Assembly: GCA_015066625.1 (NCBI GenBank)
Contig: SVOC01000007.1
Location: forward strand, 49,304-113,303
Length of the DNA: 64,000 bases
Source of the DNA: Oscillospiraceae bacterium
Lineage (GTDB): Bacteria > Bacillota > Clostridia > Oscillospirales > Acutalibacteraceae
Direction: 5' to 3'
How positions within the stretch are numbered: the first letter of the stretch is position 1; each line of letters starts with the position of its first letter. Shown here piece after piece: positions 54,205 through 63,931 of the stretch. The translations under genes were made by a program, and so were the position numbers. The notes beneath the pieces are model-generated. The model made no database searches. It saw nothing but the letters and a program-made list of their open reading frames with translations, and was not told the DNA's origin.

Positions 54205-54546
54205 TTATACAAGCTCGATGATGCACATCTCGGCAGCGTCGCCTCTACGGGGACCTGTCTTGATAATGCGGCAATAACCGCCGTTAACTTCCTTATACTT
54301 GGGGGCAATCTCATCAAAGAGCTTCTTTGCTACGTCTTCTTTTGTAACGTAAGCAAGAACCTTGCGCTTTGAGTGGAGAGAGTCGTCCTTAGCAATGGTG
54401 ATCATCTTTTCAGCCATTGCACGAACTTCCTGAGCCCTTGTAACGGTGGTCTCTATTCTGCCGTTTTCCAAAAGATAGGTAACAAGGCCTCTGAGCATCG
54501 ACTTGCGATGGTCACTTGTGCGGCCAAGCTTTCTGGTACCGGGCAT
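54205..54546 (-). CDS. rplQ: 50S ribosomal protein L17
   Basis: Large-subunit protein near the exit tunnel, 113 residues. [20 protein letters not shown] is the diagnostic N-terminus, [13 protein letters not shown] and the [25 protein letters not shown] end follow. It is the last gene of the alpha operon, 14 bases after rpoA, and ends before the shared terminator. The usual downstream ECF transporter genes (ecfA, ecfT) are not here. Confidence 0.97.
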   Translation of the reverse strand: MPGTRKLGRTSDHRKSMLRGLVTYLLENGRIETTVTRAQEVRAMAEKMITIAKDDSLHSKRKVLAYVTKEDVAKKLFDEIAPKYKEVNGGYCRIIKTGPRRGDAAEMCIIELV

Positions 54547-54560
54547 AAGTTCACACTCCT

Positions 54561-55511
54561 TTAGTCCTCATCCCTGCGAAGATCAAAGCCAAGTGAATTG
54601 AGCTTTGCAACAACCTCATCAAGGGATTTTCTGCCGAGGTTACGAACTTTCATCATATCTTCCTCGGTTCTGTTAATCAAATCTTCAACCGTATTGATCT
54701 GCGCTCTCTTCAAGCAGTTAAACGAACGCACAGAGAGGTCAAGTTCCTCAATGGTCATCTCCAGGACTTTTTCTTTGCCGCTGTCGCTCTTAACGACCAT
54801 AACCTCCGTATCATATGCCTCACCTGAGAGGTCACCGAAGAGGTTGAGGTGCTCGTTGAGGATCTTGGCGCCGAGAGAAACGGCTTCCATAGCATTGATG
54901 GTTCCGTTTGTCCACACCTCGAGAGTCAGCTTATCATAGTCTGTAATCTGACCTACACGGGTGTTTTCAACTGTGTAGTTAACCTTTAATACGGGTGTAT
55001 AAATTGAATCAATAGCAATAACGCCGATAATGGGCTGCATCATCTGCTTGTTTCTGTCTGCAGAAACATAACCTCTGCCCTTATCACAGGTAAGCTCCAT
55101 GCTTACGTGTGCATCTGAGTTGAGAGTAGCGATGTGAAGCTCGGGGTTGAGGATTTCAACCTCTGAATCGGTCTTGATGCTGCCTGCGGTGATTTCGTCA
55201 TCGCCGTTTGCATCAATATAGATTGTTTTGGGACCGTCTCCGTGGATTTTAAGGATAACGTTCTTGAGATTGAGAACAATCTCTGTCACATCTTCCTTAA
55301 CACCGGGGATGGTGCTGAATTCGTGAAGAATTCCGTCAATCTTAACGGAGGTTATCGCGTAGCCGGGAAGAGAAGAAAGAAGAACTCTTCTCAGGCTGTT
55401 ACCCAATGTTGTGCCGTAGCCTCTTTCAAGAGGTTCAACAACAAATCTACCGTACTTTCCGTCTTCGGAAATTTCGGCTGTATCAATTCTGGGCTTTTCG
55501 ATACCAATCAT
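54561..55511 (-). CDS. rpoA: DNA-directed RNA polymerase subunit alpha
   Basis: Alpha subunit that nucleates RNA polymerase assembly. The 316 residues comprise the N-terminal assembly domain (about 1-230, with [29 protein letters not shown] and [11 protein letters not shown]) and the C-terminal DNA and activator binding domain (about 245-310, with [44 protein letters not shown]). Both are intact. It follows rpsD after an unusually long, hairpin-containing gap of 111 bases. Confidence 0.97.
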   Translation of the reverse strand: MIGIEKPRIDTAEISEDGKYGRFVVEPLERGYGTTLGNSLRRVLLSSLPGYAITSVKIDGILHEFSTIPGVKEDVTEIVLNLKNVILKIHGDGPKTIYIDANGDDEITAGSIKTDSEVEILNPELHIATLNSDAHVSMELTCDKGRGYVSADRNKQMMQPIIGVIAIDSIYTPVLKVNYTVENTRVGQITDYDKLTLEVWTNGTINAMEAVSLGAKILNEHLNLFGDLSGEAYDTEVMVVKSDSGKEKVLEMTIEELDLSVRSFNCLKRAQINTVEDLINRTEEDMMKVRNLGRKSLDEVVAKLNSLGFDLRRDED

Positions 55512-55533
55512 TCAAAACCCTCCTTTAAAACAG

Positions 55534-55586
55534 GCAGGAATATCCTGCTCAAAATGCATTCAAAAACGTGCGTCGCCATAACGCAC
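55534..55586 (-). promoter_or_regulatory. Two hairpins in the rpsD-rpoA spacer
   Basis: Read on the minus strand, GTGCGT-TATGGCG-ACGCAC followed by GTTTTTG (55586-55568 stem) has a terminator-like look, and GCAGGA-TAT-TCCTGC (55548-55534) lies just before the rpoA ribosome binding site. This could be an attenuator or processing site setting rpoA and rplQ levels relative to the upstream ribosomal genes. Confidence 0.5.
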
Positions 55587-55622
55587 TGCCGATAAACCTT
55601 GAAAGGTAAATCAAGCAGGGCA

Positions 55623-56249
55623 TTATTTTGAATAAAGTTCGACGATAAGATGCTCTTCAACGGGAACTGCAATCTGCTCACGAGTGGGCAGAGCAAGAAT
55701 CTTTGCTGAATGAGCTTCTGCATTAAGGTCAAGCCACTGGGGAACAGGGCGTGAAGCATTTGCTTCGAGAGTTGCCTTAATCTTGTCGCTGTCAAGGCTC
55801 TTGTCCTTGATTGAAACTTCGTCGCCTGCTTTGATAAGATATGAAGGAATGTTTACCTTCTTGCCGTTTACTTTGTAATGGCCGTGAGTAACAAGCTGTC
55901 TTGCTTCTGCTCTGGAGTTAGCCCAGCCGAGAAGATAAACAACGTTGTCAAGTCTGCTTTCGCAGATACGGAGCAGGTTTTCACCTGTTACGCCCTGCTT
56001 GCGCTCAGCCATAAGGAAATACTTGTAGAACTGGCCTTCCTGAATACCGTAGTAACGCTTAGCCTGCTGCTTTGCACGAAGCTGAAGACCGTATTCAGTT
56101 GCCTTCTTGCGGCTCTGGCCGTGCTGACCGGGAGCATATGCTCTGCGCTCAACTGCGCACTTGCCTGTGTAGCAACGCTCACCCTTGAGGTAAAGCTTCT
56201 TGCCTTCACGGCGGCACAGCTTGCATACAGCACCTGTATATCTTGCCAT
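55623..56249 (-). CDS. rpsD: 30S ribosomal protein S4
   Basis: Primary 16S rRNA binding protein of the small subunit, 208 residues. [18 protein letters not shown] at the N-terminus has CxxC and a later CYTGKC pair (a C+ form able to bind zinc), then the S4 domain [47 protein letters not shown]. In some Firmicutes rpsD is a separate autoregulated gene; here it is inside the alpha operon between rpsK and rpoA. Confidence 0.97.
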   Translation of the reverse strand: MARYTGAVCKLCRREGKKLYLKGERCYTGKCAVERRAYAPGQHGQSRKKATEYGLQLRAKQQAKRYYGIQEGQFYKYFLMAERKQGVTGENLLRICESRLDNVVYLLGWANSRAEARQLVTHGHYKVNGKKVNIPSYLIKAGDEVSIKDKSLDSDKIKATLEANASRPVPQWLDLNAEAHSAKILALPTREQIAVPVEEHLIVELYSK

Positions 56250-56277
56250 ATTGTGTTACACCTCCAAATAATTCTGG

Positions 56278-56679
56278 TTACACGCGCCTTCTCTTAGGCG
56301 GGCGGCATCCGTTGTGAGGAATGGGAGTAACATCCTTAATCATGTTAACTTCCAGACCTGCTGTCTGTAAAGCTCTGATTGCCGCTTCACGACCCTGACC
56401 GGGGCCCTTAACGTAAACCTCAACAGTCTTCATGCCGTGCTCGATAGCAGCCTTTGCTGCTGTTTCAGCGGCTGTCTGAGCTGCGAAGGGAGTTGATTTC
56501 TTTGAGCCTCTGAAGCCCATCTCGCCTGCGCTTGCCCATGAAACTGCGTTGCCCTGGGTGTCAGTGATTGTAACAATTGTGTTGTTAAAGGTGGATTGGA
56601 TATGGGCTGCGCCACGCTCGATATTCTTGCGTTCACGGCGTCTGCGGGTACCTGTTGTCTTTTTTGCTGCTTTAGCCAT
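56278..56679 (-). CDS. rpsK: 30S ribosomal protein S11
   Basis: Platform protein of the small subunit. The ATG at 56679 ([10 protein letters not shown]) after GGAGGGATATT gives 133 residues; the track adds 12 upstream ones from the rpsM end. [44 protein letters not shown] and the end [18 protein letters not shown] are the family blocks. It lies 16 bases after rpsM. Confidence 0.97.
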   Translation of the reverse strand: MAKAAKKTTGTRRRRERKNIERGAAHIQSTFNNTIVTITDTQGNAVSWASAGEMGFRGSKKSTPFAAQTAAETAAKAAIEHGMKTVEVYVKGPGQGREAAIRALQTAGLEVNMIKDVTPIPHNGCRPPKRRRV

Positions 56680-56695
56680 AATATCCCTCCTAATC

Positions 56696-57064
56696 TTACT
56701 TCTTCTTGTTTGCAATGGTCTTCTTGGGACCCTTGCGTGTACGAGCGTTTGTCTTTGATCTCTGACCTCTTACGGGGAGATTCTTTCTGTGACGAACGCC
56801 ACGGTAGCATCCGATTTCGATAAGTCTCTTGATGTCAAATGCTGTTTCTCTGCGAAGATCACCTTCAACTGTAAGGTTATGCTCGATGTAATCACGAAGT
56901 TTTGAAACATCTTCCTCAGTCATATCCTTAACTCTGAGGTCGGGATCTACGCCGGTTGCTGCGATAATGTCGCTTGCAGTCTTACGACCTATGCCATAGA
57001 TGTAAGTAAGAGCAATTTCAATTCTCTTCTCTCTGGGCAGGTCAACACCTGAAATACGCGCCAT
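56696..57064 (-). CDS. rpsM: 30S ribosomal protein S13
   Basis: Small-subunit head protein contacting the P-site tRNA and the large subunit. The 122 residues start [25 protein letters not shown] and contain [31 protein letters not shown], the basic C-terminal tail. It has a GGAGGTG ribosome binding site. First gene of the alpha group, after rpmJ. Confidence 0.97.
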   Translation of the reverse strand: MARISGVDLPREKRIEIALTYIYGIGRKTASDIIAATGVDPDLRVKDMTEEDVSKLRDYIEHNLTVEGDLRRETAFDIKRLIEIGCYRGVRHRKNLPVRGQRSKTNARTRKGPKKTIANKKK

Positions 57065-57106
57065 TTGTCAGTTGCACCTCCAAATTAACATTGGTTTTCG
57101 TCGGGA

Positions 57107-57220
57107 TTAACCCTGACGCTGCTTGTGCTTGGGATTTTCACAGATAACCATTACTTTTCCCTTGCGCTTGATTATTTTGCACTTTTCGCAAATTTTCTTG
57201 ACAGAAGGTCTGACTTTCAT
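57107..57220 (-). CDS. rpmJ: 50S ribosomal protein L36
   Basis: Too short for the track. The 37-residue frame reads [20 protein letters not shown] and ends [11 protein letters not shown], a textbook L36 with the zinc set C-x2-C...C-x4-H (C+ form). It follows infA by 20 bases with an AGGAGGTAATT ribosome binding site and precedes rpsM, the standard order. Confidence 0.96.
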   Translation of the reverse strand: MKVRPSVKKICEKCKIIKRKGKVMVICENPKHKQRQG

Positions 57221-57240
57221 ATTAGAATTACCTCCTTGAA

Positions 57241-57459
57241 TTACTTAGAACGCCATGTGATGCGGCCCTTGGTGAGGTCGTATGGCGACATTTCGACCGT
57301 CACTTTATCTCCGGGAAGAATCTTGATGTAGTTCATCCTGAGCTTACCTGAGATGTGAGCCAATATTCTGTGTCCGTTTTCCAACTCAACCTGGAAAGTT
57401 GCGTTGGGTAATGACTCTACTACCGTACCTTCAATCTCGATCATGTCCTGCTTAGACAT
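57241..57459 (-). CDS. infA: Translation initiation factor IF-1
   Basis: S1/OB-fold initiation factor that occupies the A site of the 30S subunit. The 72-residue [40 protein letters not shown] with KGRITWRSK end is full length. It has a GGAGG site and follows the KOW-domain gene by 9 bases. Confidence 0.97.
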   Translation of the reverse strand: MSKQDMIEIEGTVVESLPNATFQVELENGHRILAHISGKLRMNYIKILPGDKVTVEMSPYDLTKGRITWRSK

Positions 57460-57468
57460 AATAACCTC

Positions 57469-57723
57469 CTAAGTGTTGCCGTTAATTTCTGCATTCAACC
57501 GCCCCAATGCTTTTTTCAGCATTCTGTTGGTCTGCATTTCGGATTCATTCAGTGAAATTCCGATTGACTCAACATGGCGGATATTTTTGCTTTTCGGTCT
57601 TTCAACGGGACGTTCCTTTCCGTCGCAGACAAGAACCTTTTTTTGCTCGCTTCCCACCACTGCAAGAAGCCTGCCTTTATCTCTGCCTGCCGACGATCTG
57701 ACTACCGTTCCTCTTTCAAGCAT
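57469..57723 (-). CDS. KOW-domain RNA-binding protein (L14e/L27e-like)
   Basis: An 84-residue protein whose first half (RGTVVRSSAGRDKGRLLAVVGSEQKKVLVCDGKERPVERPKSKN) is a KOW-type SH3 barrel similar to archaeal/eukaryotic L14e and L27e. This small gene is common in the map-infA interval of Firmicutes. Its target RNA is unknown; ribosome association is expected from the operon. The last 30 residues form a helix (MQTNRMLKKALGRLNAEI). Confidence 0.88.
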   Translation of the reverse strand: MLERGTVVRSSAGRDKGRLLAVVGSEQKKVLVCDGKERPVERPKSKNIRHVESIGISLNESEMQTNRMLKKALGRLNAEINGNT

Positions 57724-57734
57724 AATCTCTCACC

Positions 57735-58484
57735 TTAAATCCTTGTGAGAATTACGGGACCGTCTGCTGTGATTGCCACCGTATGCTCGAAGTGGGCGGA
57801 GAGTGAACCGTCCTTTGTTTTTATAGTCCAACCGTCAGGCAACTGCCTGATTCCTGCGCCGCCCATGTTAATCATGGGTTCAATGGCTATTGTCATGCCG
57901 GGGAGCAGGCGCACACCTCTGCCGGGTGTGCCGAAATTCGGTACGCTGGGGTCCTCGTGCATCTGCTTTCCTATTCCGTGACCCGTGAATTCACGAACCA
58001 CCGAAAAGCCTCTCTCCTCGCAATACCTTTGGATTGTTGAGCCGATATCGCCGAGTCTGCCGCCTGCGACAGCCGCCTTGATGCCTTCGTAAAGGCTCTC
58101 TCTTGTGGTGTCGCACAGCCGCTGAGCTTCGGGTGAAATATCACCCGCCGCAAAAGTGGCGGCATTATCGCCGACATAGCCGTTTAAGGTAGCGCCAACA
58201 TCAATGCTGACGATATCGCCTGCCCTGATGATGCGTTTCTTGCTTGGAATGCCGTGAATGACCTCATCGTTTATGGAAATGCATGCAGCAGCGGGGTATC
58301 CGTTATAACCCTTGAAAGTGGGTATTGCACCGCTTTTAACAATGAAGTTATGGGCAATGCGGTTGATTTCCTCGGTTGTTACGCCGGGCTCAACTGCCGC
58401 ACCCGCTGCCTTTAATGCTCCTGCAGCTACGGCTCCTGCCTCTTTCATAAGGCTGAGCTCTTTTGTTGTTTTGAGCACTATCAT
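57735..58484 (-). CDS. map: Methionine aminopeptidase, type I
   Basis: Metalloprotease that removes the N-terminal Met of nascent proteins. The 249 residues carry the metal ligands in the expected order: Asp in VSIDVGATLNGYVGDNAAT (two Asp), His in FTGHGIGKQMHEDP, Glu in AIEPMIN and Glu in HFEHTVAI. The start follows CGGAGGATTAGC. adk, which normally lies between secY and map, is missing; map follows secY by 45 bases. Confidence 0.96.
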   Translation of the reverse strand: MIVLKTTKELSLMKEAGAVAAGALKAAGAAVEPGVTTEEINRIAHNFIVKSGAIPTFKGYNGYPAAACISINDEVIHGIPSKKRIIRAGDIVSIDVGATLNGYVGDNAATFAAGDISPEAQRLCDTTRESLYEGIKAAVAGGRLGDIGSTIQRYCEERGFSVVREFTGHGIGKQMHEDPSVPNFGTPGRGVRLLPGMTIAIEPMINMGGAGIRQLPDGWTIKTKDGSLSAHFEHTVAITADGPVILTRI

Positions 58485-58529
58485 GCTAATCCTCCGTTAA
58501 ATGTAAACCGTTAAGATTTACGCAAGGGC

Positions 58530-59894
58530 TTAATCAAGGAAGCCCTTGTAGTGTCTCATCATCATCTGGCTTTCGAGCTGCTTGACTGTTTCAAGAGCAA
58601 CACCGACAAGAATGATGATCGAGGTACCGCCAAGTGAAACTGTGAAGCCCTGAGCATAGCCGAGCTTTTCAAGAATGAATGTGGCAACCTGTGAGTAGAT
58701 AATAGGCAGGAGAGCTACAACGCTCAGAAGAAGAGCACCGAGAAGGGTGATTCTGTGGATAATCTTGCCGATGTATCTTGATGTGGGCTCGCCGGGACGA
58801 ATGCCGGGGATTGAGCCGCCGTTGTCACGGATATTCTTTGACATTTCAATGGGGTTGTACTGAATGCTTGCATAGAAGTATGCGAAAGCAATGATGAATA
58901 CGAAATAAATGATGCTGTATACCCAGTGATCCATTTCAAAGATTGAGAAGAAACCTGCAAGCGCCTTATTCTCTGAAACGGTTGAGGGATTCATGAACAT
59001 CTTTATTGTGGGAGGCAGTGAAAGGATTGAGGAAGCGAAGATAACGGGCATAACGCCTGACATATTAACCTTGAGAGGAATATGAGTGCTCTGACCGCCG
59101 TACATCTTTCTGCCTACAACTCTCTTTGCGTACTGCACGGGAATTCTTCTCTCTGCACTATCCATCCATACGATGAAAGCAATCATCAGAACAAGAACAA
59201 CAGTAATGATGAGTGTGATGGGGATGTATGCACCGCCGCGGGAAATGTAACCCGTTGAGGGGCCGAGGAGCGAAGAAATGAGTGAGGGAATTCTTGAAAC
59301 GATACCTGCGAAGAGTATGATTGAAATACCGTTGCCAATACCCTTTTCGTTGATTCTCTCGCCAAGCCACATGATAAGGGCTGTACCTGCTGTGAAGCAA
59401 AGGATGACAACCAGTGCCTGGAACACTGCTGCGAAGCCGGTGAAGTCTGCGCCTGCTGCGTTCTTGGTGAGGTAACCCTGACTTCTGAGATAGAAGAAGT
59501 AAGCTGTACTCTGGAGAACACCGAGAGCGATAGTTACAAAACGAGTGATTGCTGCAATCTTCTTGCGGCCTTCTTCGCCTTCCTTCTGAAGTCTTTCAAG
59601 GGCGGGAATTGCAACTGCAAGCAGCTGCATGATAATTGAACTGTTGATGTAGGGGGTGATGGACATTGCGAAAATAGTTCCGTAGTTGAACGCATCACCT
59701 GTCATCATGTTCAGATAGTTAAGGAAAGTATTGCCCGTTGTTGCGTTTGCACCGAGAACGCCGGTTTCAGCGATAGCGGTGAAAGGAACGGGAATAGCCG
59801 AACCGATTCTGAAAACCAGAACGATAAGAGCTGTGTAGATAAGCTTCTTACGCAGATCGGCGATTTTCCATGCATTAACTATTGTCTGAAGCAC
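58530..59894 (-). CDS. secY: Preprotein translocase subunit SecY
   Basis: Channel subunit of the Sec translocon, ten membrane helices in 454 residues. The N-terminus AWKIADLRKKLIYTALIVLVFRIGSAIPVP, the ITPYINSSIIMQLL plug-region helix, LQKEGEEGRKKI and the late cytoplasmic loop DNGGSIPGIRPGEPTSRYI (SecA and ribosome contact) are all typical. The start is GTG at 59894; its ribosome binding site AGAGGTGAT lies inside the rplO 3' end, and the gap to rplO is one base. YidC and FtsY, functional partners, are encoded elsewhere in the window. Confidence 0.97.
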   Translation of the reverse strand: MLQTIVNAWKIADLRKKLIYTALIVLVFRIGSAIPVPFTAIAETGVLGANATTGNTFLNYLNMMTGDAFNYGTIFAMSITPYINSSIIMQLLAVAIPALERLQKEGEEGRKKIAAITRFVTIALGVLQSTAYFFYLRSQGYLTKNAAGADFTGFAAVFQALVVILCFTAGTALIMWLGERINEKGIGNGISIILFAGIVSRIPSLISSLLGPSTGYISRGGAYIPITLIITVVLVLMIAFIVWMDSAERRIPVQYAKRVVGRKMYGGQSTHIPLKVNMSGVMPVIFASSILSLPPTIKMFMNPSTVSENKALAGFFSIFEMDHWVYSIIYFVFIIAFAYFYASIQYNPIEMSKNIRDNGGSIPGIRPGEPTSRYIGKIIHRITLLGALLLSVVALLPIIYSQVATFILEKLGYAQGFTVSLGGTSIIILVGVALETVKQLESQMMMRHYKGFLD

Positions 59895-59895
59895 G

Positions 59896-60339
59896 TTAGA
59901 TCACCTCTGCCTTTCCTCCGGCAGCTTCGATCTTGGCCTTTGCGCTATCTGAAAAAGCATTTGCCTGAACGGTGAGCTTCTTCGAAATTTCGCCATTACC
60001 CAAAATCTTAACGCCGTCCAAAGTCTTTTTGATAATGCCTTTCTCAATAAGAGCGTCGATTGTTACGGTTGCACCGTCATCGAAATACTTATCAAGAGTA
60101 GCAATGTTTGTAATTGCCATCTCTGTTGCAAAGATGTTGTTGAATCCTCTCTTGGGGATTCTTCTCTGAAGGGGCATCTGACCGCCTTCAAAGCCGGCAC
60201 GCATACCTCTGCCTGCACGTGCCTTCTGACCTTTATGACCCTTACCGGCTGTTTTACCCTGACCTGATGCGGGGCCGCGGCCGATACGCTTACGCTCTTT
60301 TGTTGAGCCTGCTGCGGGTGAGAGATCGTGCAACTTCAT
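59896..60339 (-). CDS. rplO: 50S ribosomal protein L15
   Basis: Large-subunit protein of 147 residues. The N-terminal glycine/arginine-rich tail ([33 protein letters not shown]) reaches into 23S rRNA, and the globular C-part ([32 protein letters not shown]) is complete. The start overlaps the rpmD stop by one base (TAATG). Confidence 0.97.
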   Translation of the reverse strand: MKLHDLSPAAGSTKERKRIGRGPASGQGKTAGKGHKGQKARAGRGMRAGFEGGQMPLQRRIPKRGFNNIFATEMAITNIATLDKYFDDGATVTIDALIEKGIIKKTLDGVKILGNGEISKKLTVQANAFSDSAKAKIEAAGGKAEVI

Positions 60340-60530
60340 TAGTTTGCACCTCCTTGCTCGCTGGTCTCAATAAGGTGAGAAATCTTTCTTACCTTGCCCT
60401 GAGTAGCAGCGTTGTCCGGCTGAACTGTTACGTCGCCGATTTTATGAAGACCAAGTGCATGGGCGGTTGCAATCTGAGGCTTGGTGCTTCCAATAAGGCT
60501 CTTAACGAGCTTTACCTGAATATCTGCCAT
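60339..60530 (-). CDS. rpmD: 50S ribosomal protein L30
   Basis: A 63-residue ferredoxin-like-fold ribosomal protein: [52 protein letters not shown] is the family consensus. It lies between rpsE (15-base gap) and rplO as usual. A short extra tail (TSEQGGAN) is present. Confidence 0.96.
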   Translation of the reverse strand: MADIQVKLVKSLIGSTKPQIATAHALGLHKIGDVTVQPDNAATQGKVRKISHLIETSEQGGAN

Positions 60531-60545
60531 TTTAATCCGCCCTCC

Positions 60546-61046
60546 TTAACCTAAAATTTCTTTTGCGGACTTGCCACGGATAGCGGCAACTTCTTCAACA
60601 TTGCGAAGCTTTGAAAGTCCGTCGATAGTAGCTCTTACAACGTTAGTGGGGTTGTTTGAGCGAAGAGCCTTTGTACGGATATCTTTGATACCTACTGTTT
60701 CAACAACCGCACGAACGGGGCCGCCTGCGATAACGCCGGTACCGGGTGCAGCGGGTTTCAGAAGAACAACGCCTGCTCCGAACTTACCGATGATTTCGTG
60801 AGGGATTGTTGAACCTTTAAGAGCAACCTTCATAAGGTTCTTCTTAGCGTCTTCGATACCCTTACGGATTGCGTCAGGAACTTCACCTGACTTGCCAAGT
60901 CCGAAACCGATAATGCCGTTGCCGTCGCCGACTACAACGATAGCCGCAAACTTGAAGATACGACCGCCCTTTACGGTTTTGGAAACACGGTTAATGGCTA
61001 CTACGCGCTCTGTGAGCTCATATGCCGATGCATCAATCTTAGCCAA
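60546..61046 (-). CDS. rpsE: 30S ribosomal protein S5
   Basis: Small-subunit accuracy and mRNA-helicase protein, 166 residues. [58 protein letters not shown] is the double-stranded RNA binding part; [33 protein letters not shown] the C-domain. It follows rplR by 17 bases. Confidence 0.97.
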   Translation of the reverse strand: MAKIDASAYELTERVVAINRVSKTVKGGRIFKFAAIVVVGDGNGIIGFGLGKSGEVPDAIRKGIEDAKKNLMKVALKGSTIPHEIIGKFGAGVVLLKPAAPGTGVIAGGPVRAVVETVGIKDIRTKALRSNNPTNVVRATIDGLSKLRNVEEVAAIRGKSAKEILG

Positions 61047-61063
61047 AAGTATTCCTCCCCTTC

Positions 61064-61423
61064 TTAGAACTTGAGGCCACCCTCACGGGCGCCGTCGGCC
61101 AGTTCCTTAACACGGCCGTGATAGATATAGCCGCCACGGTCGAAAACGCAGTTTTCGATACCCTTATCAGCGGCACGTTTTGCCAATAATTCGCCCACCT
61201 TGTGAGCTGCAGACTTATTTCCGCCGTATTCCACGAAATCCTTCTCAACAGTTGATGCGGACACAAGGGTTTCACCCTTAACGTCGTCTATTAACTGAGC
61301 GTAGATATTCTGGAGGGAGCGGAATACATTAAGGCGAGGACATTCAGCAGTGCCTGAAATCTTGGCACGGACTCTCTTATGGCGAGTCTGTCTGGCCTTA
61401 TTGCTGTCCGGTCTGTTAACCAT
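61064..61423 (-). CDS. rplR: 50S ribosomal protein L18
   Basis: 5S rRNA binding protein of 119 residues. [34 protein letters not shown] and the end [26 protein letters not shown] are diagnostic. It follows rplF by 23 bases; the ribosome binding site is AAGGAGTG. Confidence 0.97.
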   Translation of the reverse strand: MVNRPDSNKARQTRHKRVRAKISGTAECPRLNVFRSLQNIYAQLIDDVKGETLVSASTVEKDFVEYGGNKSAAHKVGELLAKRAADKGIENCVFDRGGYIYHGRVKELADGAREGGLKF

Positions 61424-61446
61424 AATTTTTCACTCCTTAATAAGAC

Positions 61447-61992
61447 TTATTTGCCGCCCTTACCGGCCTTGCCTTCCTTGCGGCGGATGTGTTCGTCAAC
61501 ATACTTGATGCCCTTGCCCTTATAGGGTTCGGGAGGTCTCTTTTCACGAACATTAGCGGCAAACTGTCCGACCTTCTGCTTGTCGGGGCCTGAAATAACG
61601 ACCTTATTGGGGTTAGGAACTTCAACTGTGATACCCTCGGGAGCAGTCATTACAACGTCGTGTGAATAACCGATTTTGAGAGTAAGAACCTGACCCTTAA
61701 CTTCGCAACGGTAACCGACACCGTTAACCTCGAGTTCCTTCTTGAAGGTCTCGTTAACGCCTGTTACCATGTTGCTGATGAGTGTTCTTGTAAGACCATG
61801 AAGTGATCTGTTTTCCTTGTTGTCATTGGGACGGCTAACGTTGATTGTGCTGCCTTCAATTTCAACAGTGATGTTGGGATGAAGCTCTCTTGTGAGAGTA
61901 CCCTTGGGGCCTTTAACGGTAATTGTTGTGCCGTCAAGCTTCACTTCCACACCTGCGGGAATTTCAATAGGCTTCTTACCTATACGTGACAT
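61447..61992 (-). CDS. rplF: 50S ribosomal protein L6
   Basis: Large-subunit protein near the factor-binding centre, 181 residues. SRIGKKPIEIPAGVEVKLDGTTITVKGPKGTL begins it, and the C-terminal repeat ends PEPYKGKGIKYVDEHIRRKEGKAGKGGK, the standard rRNA-binding tail. It has a GGAGGTGCC ribosome binding site and follows rpsH by 13 bases. Confidence 0.97.
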   Translation of the reverse strand: MSRIGKKPIEIPAGVEVKLDGTTITVKGPKGTLTRELHPNITVEIEGSTINVSRPNDNKENRSLHGLTRTLISNMVTGVNETFKKELEVNGVGYRCEVKGQVLTLKIGYSHDVVMTAPEGITVEVPNPNKVVISGPDKQKVGQFAANVREKRPPEPYKGKGIKYVDEHIRRKEGKAGKGGK

Positions 61993-62005
61993 TTACGGCA
62001 CCTCC

Positions 62006-62404
62006 TTACCAGATGAATGCAAGAACTTCGCCGCCTACGTTGGCCTTGCGTGCGTCCTTGTCAGTCATAATACCTTTTGATGTTGAGAGGATGGCAATGC
62101 CGATACCCTTCATAACTCTGGGCATATCCTCACAATTTGTGTAAATTCTCAGACCGGGCTTTGAAACTCTGCGAAGGCCGGTGATTACCTGAGACTTGTT
62201 GGGACCGTACTTAAGAGCGATTTCAATCATGCCCTGCTTACCGTCGTCCTCAACCTTGAATCCTTTAATATATCCCTCATCAAGAAGAATCTGAGCAATC
62301 GCCTTCTTCATGTTAGATGCGGGAACCTTCACTGTATCGTGCTTAGCCGCATTCGCATTGCGGATACGGGTGAGCATATCAGCGATGGAATCAGTAATCT
62401 GCAT
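62006..62404 (-). CDS. rpsH: 30S ribosomal protein S8
   Basis: Central-domain 16S rRNA binder of 132 residues, and the spc operon autoregulator in E. coli. [42 protein letters not shown] and the end [33 protein letters not shown] are typical. It follows rpsZ by 28 bases. Confidence 0.97.
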   Translation of the reverse strand: MQITDSIADMLTRIRNANAAKHDTVKVPASNMKKAIAQILLDEGYIKGFKVEDDGKQGMIEIALKYGPNKSQVITGLRRVSKPGLRIYTNCEDMPRVMKGIGIAILSTSKGIMTDKDARKANVGGEVLAFIW

Positions 62405-62432
62405 ACTGTTTACCTCCTTTGCAATTGCTCAA

Positions 62433-62618
62433 TTACCAACTTGCTTTCTTAACGCCGGGGATCTGTCCTGCGTGAGCCAGCTCTCTGAAGCAGATACGGC
62501 AAACGCCGTACTTGCGAAGATAAGCATGGGGTCTTCCGCAGATCTTACATCTGTTGTACGCTCTTGTGCTGTACTTTGCAGGGCGTGCCTGCTTAACTTT
62601 CATTGATGTCTTTGCCAC
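62433..62618 (-). CDS. rpsZ: 30S ribosomal protein S14, zinc-binding type Z
   Basis: The short 61-residue S14 with two CxxC pairs ([21 protein letters not shown]), that is, the zinc-containing C+ form typical of Gram-positive bacteria. The start is GTG at 62618, 7 bases after GGAGGG. It lies between rplE and rpsH. A zinc-free paralog, if any, is not in this window. Confidence 0.97.
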   Translation of the reverse strand: MAKTSMKVKQARPAKYSTRAYNRCKICGRPHAYLRKYGVCRICFRELAHAGQIPGVKKASW

Positions 62619-62630
62619 GGTATTCCCTCC

Positions 62631-63173
62631 TTATCTTGAGAACGGAGCGCCCATAAGAGCAAGGAGCTCACGAGCCTCTTCGTCAGTATTTGCAGTTGTG
62701 ACAAAGCAGATGTCCATACCTCTTACCTTGTCAATCTTATCATAGTCGATTTCAGGGAATATGAGCTGTTCCTTAACGCCCATATTGTAGTTGCCTCTGC
62801 CATCGAATGAGTTGGGGTTAATGCCTCTGAAGTCACGAACTCTGGGGAGAGCCAGGTTGAAGAGTCTGTCAAGGAACTCATACATTCTGTCGCCTCTGAG
62901 TGTAACCTTTGCACCGATTACCATGCCTTCACGGAGCTTGAAGTTAGCAACTGACTTCTTTGCCTTACACTTAACAGGTGTCTGACCTGTGATCTGCTTA
63001 AGGTCTGAAACAATTGCATCAATTGACTTTGAGTTTGTGATTGCTTCGCCGCTTGAAACGTTGATAACAATCTTCTCAAGCTTCGGGATCTGCATAACAC
63101 TCTTATACTCGAACTTCTTCATAAGAGCAGGTGCAACATCTTTGACATACATTTCTTTTAATCTTGCTGCCAT
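62631..63173 (-). CDS. rplE: 50S ribosomal protein L5
   Basis: Binds 5S rRNA and contacts the P-site tRNA, 180 residues. [69 protein letters not shown] and [33 protein letters not shown] are the family landmarks. The ribosome binding site is GGGAGGAC. Confidence 0.97.
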   Translation of the reverse strand: MAARLKEMYVKDVAPALMKKFEYKSVMQIPKLEKIVINVSSGEAITNSKSIDAIVSDLKQITGQTPVKCKAKKSVANFKLREGMVIGAKVTLRGDRMYEFLDRLFNLALPRVRDFRGINPNSFDGRGNYNMGVKEQLIFPEIDYDKIDKVRGMDICFVTTANTDEEARELLALMGAPFSR

Positions 63174-63192
63174 TTGTTATGTCCTCCCTGTA

Positions 63193-63522
63193 TTATTCAA
63201 ACTCAGCAAGGCAGTCGCTCTTCTTGCAAGTGCGAACCTTCTTGCCCTTGGAATTGATCTTATGACCGGTTCTTGTGGGTCTGCCGCACTTGGGGCAGAT
63301 AAGCTGAACCTTGTCAGCGTAGAGTGCGCTCTCAGCCTTGATAAGGCCGCCGGGCTCACCCATCTTGCGGGGCTTAACGTGCTTTGTAACGATGTTAACG
63401 CCTTCAACGATAACTTTGCCTTCTGAGGGGCTGGCTTCTACAACCTTACCTCTTGTGCCTCTGTACTTACCATTGATAACAACGACTTCATCGCCTTTTT
63501 TAACATGAAGCTTATTCATCAT
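63193..63522 (-). CDS. rplX: 50S ribosomal protein L24
   Basis: Assembly-initiating KOW-domain protein of 109 residues: HVKKGDEVVVINGKYRGTRGKVVEASPSEGKVIVEGVNIVTKHVKP. The end contains CPKCGRPTRTGHKINSKGKKVRTCKKSDCL, a four-cysteine zinc-ribbon-like tail seen in many Gram-positive L24 proteins. Two adjacent ATG codons follow GGAGGTGCA; the second has better spacing. Confidence 0.97.
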   Translation of the reverse strand: MMNKLHVKKGDEVVVINGKYRGTRGKVVEASPSEGKVIVEGVNIVTKHVKPRKMGEPGGLIKAESALYADKVQLICPKCGRPTRTGHKINSKGKKVRTCKKSDCLAEFE

Positions 63523-63533
63523 TGCACCTCCGA

Positions 63534-63902
63534 TTAAAGTACTTCGGGAGCAAGTGAAAGGATCTTTGTGTAATCCTTCTCACGAAGCTCTCTGGCAACC
63601 GGTCCAAAGATACGGGTGCCCTTGGGGTTTTTGTCTTCCTTAATGATGACGGCTGCATTCTCATCGAAGCGAATGTAAGTTCCGTCGTCACGGCGAAGGC
63701 CGCTTGCGGTGCGTACTACTACCGCTTTTACAACATCGCCTTTTTTTACTACGCCACCGGGTGTTGCCTTTTTAACAGAAGCAACAACGACGTCGCCAAT
63801 ATTGGCATACCTCCTGCCTGAACCGCCGAGCACACGGATGCACATAAGCTCCTTTGCGCCGGTGTTGTCGGCAACCTTGAGGTAACTCTGCTGCTGTATC
63901 AC
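63534..63902 (-). CDS. rplN: 50S ribosomal protein L14
   Basis: Large-subunit interface protein of 122 residues: [49 protein letters not shown] and [31 protein letters not shown]-type end. The start is GTG at 63902, after GGAGGAAAACACT. It follows rpsQ by 29 bases. Confidence 0.97.
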   Translation of the reverse strand: MIQQQSYLKVADNTGAKELMCIRVLGGSGRRYANIGDVVVASVKKATPGGVVKKGDVVKAVVVRTASGLRRDDGTYIRFDENAAVIIKEDKNPKGTRIFGPVARELREKDYTKILSLAPEVL

Positions 63903-63931
63903 AGTGTTTTCCTCCTTACACTACGGCTAAA

